DNA from: UBA5500 sp023622465 | Lineage (GTDB): Bacteria > Bacillota > UBA994 > UBA5500 | Length of the DNA stretch: 64,000 bases | Reading direction: 5' to 3' | Assembly: GCA_023622465.1 (NCBI GenBank) | Contig: JAMNZE010000011.1 | Coordinates: forward strand, 7,167-71,166 | Shown: positions 59,009-64,000 of the stretch, piece after piece | How the letters are laid out: each line of letters starts with the position of its first letter | Position numbering within the stretch: position 1 is the first letter of the stretch | Translations under genes and position numbers: made by a program | The notes under the pieces: model-generated | Told to the model about the DNA's origin: nothing | What the model saw: the letters and a program-made list of their open reading frames with translations, nothing else | Databases searched by the model: none

Positions 59009-60187
59009 CTAACCTAATTGTTCCTGTTCGCTGACCTGCTGTTTACTAAGGCGATAATAGAAGGCAGAAGCGGTGGTTGCTATAGCAAAGGCTAAAAATC
59101 CAAGCAAGAAAGGAAACTTAGGGTTCAGGGTATAAAGAAGCCCAGCAGACAAGGCTCCAAAAATCCCGCCTAACGATTTGAGACCATTAAAATAGCCCAT
59201 CACTAAGTTGCTATCCGTATCCTTCGCCATACCGGCCACTAGGCTTTGCGTCAGTGGTACACTGACCGCATAGAAAGCAAAATATAAGATATTGGCGGCT
59301 ACAAAAGGCACCAGAGCATTAAACAGGATCACGCCCAGAATTGCGAAGGATGCACAAAGATAGACATAGATAGAAGAACGCTTGATATCGGTTTTATTCA
59401 CCAGCCAGAGGGCAATGGTGCTATTGGCCGCTAAGCAAACAAATCCGATTACCGCTTTAATAGCTCCGTTATAGCCAGAGGATAAACCCAACTGGGCTTT
59501 TAGATAGTAGTTAAAGCTCTGATCAAAAGCACTATTTCCTAAGTTGGCAAAGGAGCTAACGACAAAGAGGATTACCAAGAGAGGAGTTAAAATGCTTTTT
59601 CCGGCTATAAAAGCAGAGATGGGATTGGTCTCTCTGAACAAGGTTCCAACCTTGACGTCTTTAAGGTTACTAGCCGCATCATCCTGACAGATTAAGAAAA
59701 ACAAAACACCACAGATTGCTAGAGTAAGAACTTGCGCAATGATGGACGCATTGACACTTAGCTCACCCAACATACCACCCACAAAGTAGCCAAAGGCACT
59801 ACCTACCGTTTGCAAAGTGGCAGCGATGGTCAGATAGTTTCCCCGCAACTGCGCGGGAGAGGTATTAACCAAATAGGTGAGAAAAGCAGTGAAAACGCCG
59901 CCGGTAAAAATACCGGCAAACATTCTCGCACCCACCATCGTGCCCTCGGTGTTCGCCATTCCAAACATGGCTTGACCAGTGGCATACCCCAGGCTACAGA
60001 TAAGGATGACTCGTCGACTGGATATATAATTTACCAATTTACCCCAAAAAGGCGAGAAAAAGAAGTTAGCCGTCATCATCGACGCTAACGCTACCCCAAA
60101 CATATAGTCACCAAAGCCACGCTGCTGAATGATAGTTGGTGTCACCGGATGGGCAAAGCTAGCCGCCATATTAAAGAGCATACTCAC
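59009..60187 (-). CDS. MFS transporter
   Basis: Major facilitator of 392 residues with 12 predicted helices. The inter-helix motif appears as FWGKLVNYISSRRV near residue 48. No substrate motif. The N-terminus is uncertain: the ATG at 60187 has a poor ribosome-binding site, and the frame extends upstream with RRRALLFF, a normal first-helix start for MFS proteins. That extension has no ATG/GTG/TTG behind AGGAGA, so the true start is open. It ends at a long hairpin. Confidence 0.82.
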   Translation of the reverse strand: MSMLFNMAASFAHPVTPTIIQQRGFGDYMFGVALASMMTANFFFSPFWGKLVNYISSRRVILICSLGYATGQAMFGMANTEGTMVGARMFAGIFTGGVFTAFLTYLVNTSPAQLRGNYLTIAATLQTVGSAFGYFVGGMLGELSVNASIIAQVLTLAICGVLFFLICQDDAASNLKDVKVGTLFRETNPISAFIAGKSILTPLLVILFVVSSFANLGNSAFDQSFNYYLKAQLGLSSGYNGAIKAVIGFVCLAANSTIALWLVNKTDIKRSSIYVYLCASFAILGVILFNALVPFVAANILYFAFYAVSVPLTQSLVAGMAKDTDSNLVMGYFNGLKSLGGIFGALSAGLLYTLNPKFPFLLGFLAFAIATTASAFYYRLSKQQVSEQEQLG

Positions 60188-60313
60188 CCCAAAAAAGAGT
60201 AAGGCTCGTCTCCTGTCCGGCAGTATGTTTAATTAGTATAGCATACTTGATAGGCGTTGGATATTAAGATGTTGTACTCAGCGCCACTGCCCTAGCCCCT
60301 CCAGCAGACACTA

Positions 60314-60350
60314 AGGGGGGCTGTCGCGAAATTAATGCGACAGCCCCCCT
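60314..60350 (-). terminator. Terminator of the 2-oxoacid oxidoreductase operon
   Basis: A perfect 14-bp GC-rich stem (AGGGGGGCTGTCGC and its complement) with a 9-nt loop, 20 bp past the last stop codon. No T-run follows. Confidence 0.75.
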
Positions 60351-60369
60351 GTGATTGTGGGCTTCTAGA

Positions 60370-60906
60370 CTAACCGGCTAAGGCCCGCCCCCGCTCTAAG
60401 GCTTGCTCGTTTAGGGGCAGCAAATTATGTCGATGGGCTGGCAGTGCATACCGGAGAGCAGCCAAAATCGACTCATTTTCTACTATCGGCTTCTTGCCCA
60501 GCAATGCACCCAACACCACCATGTTAGCAATACGATCGTTGCCCAGTTCGTTGGCAATTTCGTTAGCCGGCACGGCTAGAACCTCAATATCGTCCCGTTT
60601 GGGTGGGCGAGAAATAAGCGAACTATTATAGACTAACAGCCCACCGGGCTTAACATTATCTTCAAATTTATCTAAAGACGGTAGATTCATGGCCACAAGA
60701 ATGCCGGGCCGAGTTATGAGAGGGCTACCGACGGGTTTATCGGAAACGACAACAGTGCAGTTGGCCGTACCGCCCCGCATTTCTGGCCCATAGGAAGGCA
60801 ACCAAGACACGTTCTTACCTTCGGTCATCCCCGCATAGGCCAGCATCTGCCCCATGAGCATCACGCCCTGGCCACCAAAACCGGCGAGAATAATCTCATG
60901 CGTCAT
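60370..60906 (-). CDS. 2-oxoacid:ferredoxin oxidoreductase, gamma subunit
   Basis: 178-residue gamma subunit of the pyruvate/ketoisovalerate ferredoxin oxidoreductase family. The start EIILAGFGGQGVMLMGQMLA is the typical CoA-region motif, with GGTANCTVVVSD later. It overlaps the beta-subunit gene by 4 bp (ATGA). With alpha, beta and the small ferredoxin it forms a four-subunit enzyme that oxidises 2-oxoacids to acyl-CoA with reduced ferredoxin. Confidence 0.93.
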   Translation of the reverse strand: MTHEIILAGFGGQGVMLMGQMLAYAGMTEGKNVSWLPSYGPEMRGGTANCTVVVSDKPVGSPLITRPGILVAMNLPSLDKFEDNVKPGGLLVYNSSLISRPPKRDDIEVLAVPANEIANELGNDRIANMVVLGALLGKKPIVENESILAALRYALPAHRHNLLPLNEQALERGRALAG

Positions 60907-61658
60907 TTGTCTTCCCCCTTTGCATCGATATCTTTGAAAACGCCCAAGGGGTAATAAGGCACCATTTCATCAGCTACTCGCTTCAGCGCCTCCACCGGCG
61001 TCATTCCCCAGTTGGTAGGGCAGGTGGATAAGACTTCCACCAAACTGAATCCTTTACCTTCTATCTGATTAGCAAAGGCCCGCTTAATAGCTTGCTTGGC
61101 CTTATTGACTAACTGTGGTGTATGCACCGAAACCCGCTCGATGTACGCCGGCCCGTCTAGCGTGGCCAACATCTCCGAAATGCGGACCGGGTACCCCTGC
61201 ACTTTTGGATCGCGCCCATAGGGTGAAGTGGTCGTCTTATGCCCCACCAGGGTGGTCGGAGCCATTTGGCCGCCGGTCATACCATAGATGCCGTTATTGA
61301 CAAAGATAACAGTTATATTCTCGCCGCGGGCAGCCGCATGCACAATCTCCGCCGTTCCGATAGATGCCAGATCTCCATCGCCCTGGTAACTGAAGACGAT
61401 CAGGTCAGGGCGAGCCCGCTTAATACCGGTACACACTGCCGGCGCCCGACCATGGGCGGCTTCTTGCATATCACATTCGAAATAGTTGTAGGCTAATACG
61501 GCACACCCCACCGGAGCCACGCCCACGGTGCGATCCAAAATACCTAGATCATCTATAGCCTCCGCCACTAACCGATGAATAATCCCATGGGTACAGCCGG
61601 GGCAGTAGTGGGTAACAACATCGGCTAGGGCTTTAGGCCGCTCAAATACTTTAGCCAT
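60903..61658 (-). CDS. 2-oxoacid:ferredoxin oxidoreductase, beta subunit (TPP-binding)
   Basis: 251-residue subunit holding thiamine diphosphate and part of a 4Fe-4S site. CPGCTHGIIHRLVAE near residue 19, YQGDGDLASIGTAEI (TPP GDG motif) near 94 and NNGIYGMTGGQMAPT near 127. It joins the alpha-subunit stop codon as TAATG. The small-subunit composition and the butyrate kinase neighbour favour a branched-chain (2-oxoisovalerate) enzyme; pyruvate or 2-oxoglutarate cannot be excluded. Confidence 0.93.
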   Translation of the reverse strand: MAKVFERPKALADVVTHYCPGCTHGIIHRLVAEAIDDLGILDRTVGVAPVGCAVLAYNYFECDMQEAAHGRAPAVCTGIKRARPDLIVFSYQGDGDLASIGTAEIVHAAARGENITVIFVNNGIYGMTGGQMAPTTLVGHKTTTSPYGRDPKVQGYPVRISEMLATLDGPAYIERVSVHTPQLVNKAKQAIKRAFANQIEGKGFSLVEVLSTCPTNWGMTPVEALKRVADEMVPYYPLGVFKDIDAKGEDK

Positions 61659-62725
61659 TATGCCTCCCCTCCCAATATCTCCTTAAACTTGGCAAATACA
61701 TCTTCCGGTGTGGGCACCATGCCGCCGGTTCGACCATAGAAGTAGACCGGCTTCTTGCCATTGACCGCCAGGCGCACGTCTTCCACCATCTGTCCGGCGC
61801 TCATCTCGACACTCAAGAAAGCTTTTGCCCTTTCTGCGGCACGGGCAAAGGGTTCCACTGGGAACGGCCACAGGGTAATCGGGCGAATTAGGCCGACGCG
61901 TAACCCTTCTTGCCTTGCCGCCTCCATGGCAGAGCGCACAATACGGGCTGTGGTGCCGTATGCAGCCACCACCAGATCCGCGTCTTCCACGTCTACCTCT
62001 TCGTAACGCACCTCATTTGCTTCCATTTCCGCATATTTGCGCTGCAAATGCTCATTATGCTCCTCTAATTTATCGGGCTGCAAGTAGAGAGAATTGACCA
62101 CATTCCGACGACCGGGATGGTTGCGTAAACCGGTTGTGGCCCAGTCCTTCTCGGGCAATTCGGTTACCGTTTCGTTGCGGAACATCACCGGCTCCATCAT
62201 TTGGCCTAGCATGCCGTCGCTGAGGATCATAACCGGGTTGCGATATTTGTCCGCCAAATCAAAGGCGTCTTGCACCGTATCCACCATCTCCTGAATAGTG
62301 GCCGGCGCCAGCACCAACAAGCGATAATCGCCATGACCGCCCCCTCTGGTGGCCTGCCAGTAATCGCCCTGCGCCGGTTGAATACCACCCAATCCGGGGC
62401 CCCCACGCACCATATTGATGATGACACATGGCAATTCGGCACCGGCAATATACGAAATGCCTTCTTGCTTGAGACTGATACCTGGGCTGGAAGATGAAGT
62501 CATCACTCGAGCACCGGCCCCGGCGGCACCGTAAACCATGTTGATAGCAGCTATTTCGCTTTCCGCCTGTACCATGGTGCCACCCACTTCCGGAAGCCTT
62601 CTCGCCATATATTCCGGCAGTTCATTTTGTGGCGTGATGGGGTAGCCAAAGAAAAGGTGGCAACCAGCTCTAATGGCAGCTTCGCCAATGGCCTCGTTAC
62701 CCTTCATCAGAATTTTTTCGCCCAT
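61658..62725 (-). CDS. vorB: 2-oxoacid:ferredoxin oxidoreductase, alpha subunit (VorB type)
   Basis: 355-residue alpha subunit (VorB/KorA family). NEAIGEAAIRAGCHLFFGYPITPQNE at the start, SSSSPGISLKQEGISY in the TPP/pyrimidine domain and a C-terminal transketolase domain (VAAYGTTARIVRSAM). ATG after AAAGGAGG. It lies 19 bp after the 40-aa ferredoxin gene. Name from general similarity; substrate not proven. Confidence 0.9.
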   Translation of the reverse strand: MGEKILMKGNEAIGEAAIRAGCHLFFGYPITPQNELPEYMARRLPEVGGTMVQAESEIAAINMVYGAAGAGARVMTSSSSPGISLKQEGISYIAGAELPCVIINMVRGGPGLGGIQPAQGDYWQATRGGGHGDYRLLVLAPATIQEMVDTVQDAFDLADKYRNPVMILSDGMLGQMMEPVMFRNETVTELPEKDWATTGLRNHPGRRNVVNSLYLQPDKLEEHNEHLQRKYAEMEANEVRYEEVDVEDADLVVAAYGTTARIVRSAMEAARQEGLRVGLIRPITLWPFPVEPFARAAERAKAFLSVEMSAGQMVEDVRLAVNGKKPVYFYGRTGGMVPTPEDVFAKFKEILGGEA

Positions 62726-62744
62726 TTGCTAAACCTCCTTTAAA

Positions 62745-62867
62745 CTATCTCTCCACTTCGATTACCACATCGGGACACATGCGGGCACAAAAGGCACAAG
62801 CGATACACTTAGACTGGTCGGTGATAGTGGCATAATGAAAGCCCTTATTGTTTATCCCCTCGGACAT
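62745..62867 (-). CDS. Small 4Fe-4S ferredoxin subunit (delta-like) of the oxidoreductase
   Basis: A 40-residue ORF too short for most gene callers. It contains one CIACAFCARMCP cluster motif (CxxCxxCxxxCP) and ends VIEVER, like the delta subunit of Vor/Kor enzymes. The ATG is at 62867 (a GTG one codon earlier is possible). The gene lies directly between the P-loop ATPase stop codon and vorB. Delta subunits are often longer with two clusters, so this is a minimal one. It would pass electrons to free ferredoxin. Confidence 0.8.
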   Translation of the reverse strand: MSEGINNKGFHYATITDQSKCIACAFCARMCPDVVIEVER

Positions 62868-62876
62868 CACAATGGT

Positions 62877-63500
62877 CTATTCCCATGGCCGCTTCATGTA
62901 AAGTTGAAGTGGCAATATTGGACCCCGCAGCACCGCCGCCTCTGCCGCCAGGTCATGGGCAACGGCATTGAAAATCAAGGGTAAGCCGGTGGCGTGCCCA
63001 ATGGCGTGCCCAATGGCTAAGGCCAACTCCTCTCCCCTTTGCAAAAGGGAAAGATCGGTATACTGCATCAAGTTGGTGTTGTTGACTAAACCGGTCACCT
63101 TCAGCCGCGACGCGGTCTCAATGGCCCTAATCAAGTCAACAGCCGGCGCAACCGCTTGTGAAAAGGGACGACTGGCATTAACCACAAACAGCATGTCGTA
63201 GGCACCCGGTTCCAGCATCTGGCTATAGCGCCCTAATACCCGGGCACCCACCGGATCGCCTCCCACATCCAGGACTGCAAATCTATCGGGGGCAACTACC
63301 TGAATGTGGGCTGCCGTCATCAGTTCATGGCGCTCCCGAGAGCGAAAATAGGGGTTGACAATATCTAAATCGACAATGGCTAAATTATCCACTTGCGGTC
63401 GCCATTGCAGGGCGTAATTAACAGCCACTTCTGTTTTGCCACTGCCATAACCGCCAACAAAGAGGACCATTCGCTTTTTACTAAAGAGCAAAGTTGTCAA
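62877..63500 (-). CDS. P-loop ATPase (SIMIBI/ParA-like) in the oxidoreductase operon
   Basis: 207-residue protein with Walker A LFVGGYGSGKTEVAVN near residue 14, AIVDLDIVNPYFRSRE and a Walker B-like LDVGGDPVGARVLG. It resembles small SIMIBI NTPases. A 12-bp tandem duplication at 62991-63014 repeats AIGH. The role is unknown; as part of the buk-vor operon it may help load or activate the enzyme, as other SIMIBI proteins do for cofactors, but that is inference. TTG at 63500 overlaps the buk stop codon; a later TTG at 63491 has better spacing from GAGAGG. Confidence 0.75.
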   Translation of the reverse strand: MTTLLFSKKRMVLFVGGYGSGKTEVAVNYALQWRPQVDNLAIVDLDIVNPYFRSRERHELMTAAHIQVVAPDRFAVLDVGGDPVGARVLGRYSQMLEPGAYDMLFVVNASRPFSQAVAPAVDLIRAIETASRLKVTGLVNNTNLMQYTDLSLLQRGEELALAIGHAIGHATGLPLIFNAVAHDLAAEAAVLRGPILPLQLYMKRPWE

Positions 63501-64000
63501 ACCTCTCTTTTCTTATATTCGAGGGCCTCTTCCTGGCCATTTAGAACCCGTAAGGCACCTTGGGCTAAAGCTAAAAGCTCGTCTTCACCGGGATAAACCA
63601 GTACTGGGGCAATAAACTGTACCCGTTGCCGGATCCATTCCACCAGGTAGGTCTGGTCATAGGCTAAACCACCGGTTAGCACAATGGCATCCACCTCACC
63701 CCGCAGGACGGTGGCGGCGCTGCCAATTTCTTTCGCAACTTGATAACTCATAGCTTCGTAGATGAGGCGGGCCTGCTCATCGCCCCTCTCTATGCGGGAC
63801 ATCACTTCTCGGGCGTCATTAGTTCCCAAATAGGCCATCAAGCCCCCCTGCCCCACAATCAACTTACGGACTTGAGCCTCGGTATACTGACCGGAAAGAC
63901 AAAGTTTAGCTAAAGCGAAGACGGGTAAGCCCCCCGTCCGTTCCGGTGAAAATGGACCATCGCCATCCAAGGCATTGTTGACATCAATAACACGGCCACG
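63497..64000 (-). CDS. buk: Butyrate kinase, 5'-truncated by the window edge
   Basis: C-terminal 167 residues of a butyrate/branched-chain fatty-acid kinase of the acetokinase family. The frame is open to the window edge. Visible motifs include DGDGPFSPERTGGLP (substrate region), GGLMAYLGTNDAREV, and the nucleotide-binding GGLAYD. It makes ATP from butyryl- or isobutyryl-phosphate. A phosphotransbutyrylase gene would be expected beyond the window. Linked to the vor-like operon downstream. Confidence 0.92.
   Translation of the reverse strand, partial: RGRVIDVNNALDGDGPFSPERTGGLPVFALAKLCLSGQYTEAQVRKLIVGQGGLMAYLGTNDAREVMSRIERGDEQARLIYEAMSYQVAKEIGSAATVLRGEVDAIVLTGGLAYDQTYLVEWIRQRVQFIAPVLVYPGEDELLALAQGALRVLNGQEEALEYKKREV

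Overview
This window comes from a spore-forming, probably anaerobic member of the Firmicutes (class Clostridia, Peptococcaceae/Moorella-like). The evidence is a dense set of sporulation genes (sigH, spoIVA, spoIIP, spmA, spmB, dacB, ytfJ, spoVAC, spoVAD, spoVAE, spoIIAA, spoIIAB, sigF, dacF, spoIIM, a yhcN-type lipoprotein), an IspH-ribosomal protein S1 fusion typical of Clostridia, and a ferredoxin-linked 2-oxoacid oxidoreductase next to butyrate kinase. The species cannot be named from the sequence alone. Nearly every protein gene is on the minus strand. The exceptions are mgtE, a yhcN-type gene, two small ORFs and the tRNAs. I see no prophage, transposase, CRISPR array or rRNA.

Layout, left to right. 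1-7.2 kb: 3' part of mgtE, plsY, a small membrane protein, an S41 protease, three tandem M42 aminopeptidases and a divergent 62-aa ORF. 7.0-9.5 kb: a YpmA-like protein, surE, a YhcN-type lipoprotein and an unknown 280-aa protein. 9.6-18 kb, in transcription order on the minus strand: sigH, an unknown protein with a Cys-rich tail, a complete split NHEJ operon (ku, ATP-dependent ligase, LigD-type polymerase), mtnA, a GH2 glycosidase and a DUF4438 protein. 18.3-19 kb: seven tRNA genes with a textbook promoter and terminator. 19.2-25 kb: orphan cheR, speD, a membrane EAL protein with a degenerate GGDEF, a lone tRNA-Pro and spoIVA. 25-46 kb: the conserved clostridial block scpAB-ytfI-ytfJ-dacB-spmAB-ridA-rluB-comFB-(binding protein)-aroH-cmk-plsC-ispH/rpsA-DUF1614-spoIIP-DUF3189-DUF512-der-gpsA, preceded by an M50 protease and a giant DHH/CBS/tRNA-nucleotidyltransferase. 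46-58.7 kb: spoVAC-D-E, a dodecin, sigF-spoIIAB-spoIIAA, dacF, pdp, deoB, xerD, a small membrane protein, ddl, a third S11 carboxypeptidase and spoIIM. 58.8-64 kb: a 44-aa ORF, an MFS transporter, and a 2-oxoacid:ferredoxin oxidoreductase operon (gamma, beta, alpha and a 40-aa ferredoxin) with a P-loop ATPase and the 3' part of butyrate kinase.

How the genes work together. The sporulation genes cover the decision (sigH), the first forespore sigma factor with its regulators (spoIIAA/AB/sigF), engulfment (spoIIM, spoIIP), coat anchoring (spoIVA), cortex modification (dacB, dacF, spmAB) and dipicolinate uptake (spoVA). Promoter-like elements fit that programme: a sigma-H-like site before spoIIAA, a sigma-F-like site before dacF and a sigma-E-like site before spoIVA. 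The vor-like operon plus buk would oxidise branched-chain 2-oxoacids to acyl-CoA with reduced ferredoxin, then recover ATP by substrate-level phosphorylation.

Most of the window is conserved clostridial core. The least explained parts are the triple M42 operon with a palindromic operator-like site, two related long hairpins about 40 kb apart, a long hairpin after spoVAE, several tiny genes, and unknown proteins next to the NHEJ operon and the vor operon. I found no clearly new multi-gene system.
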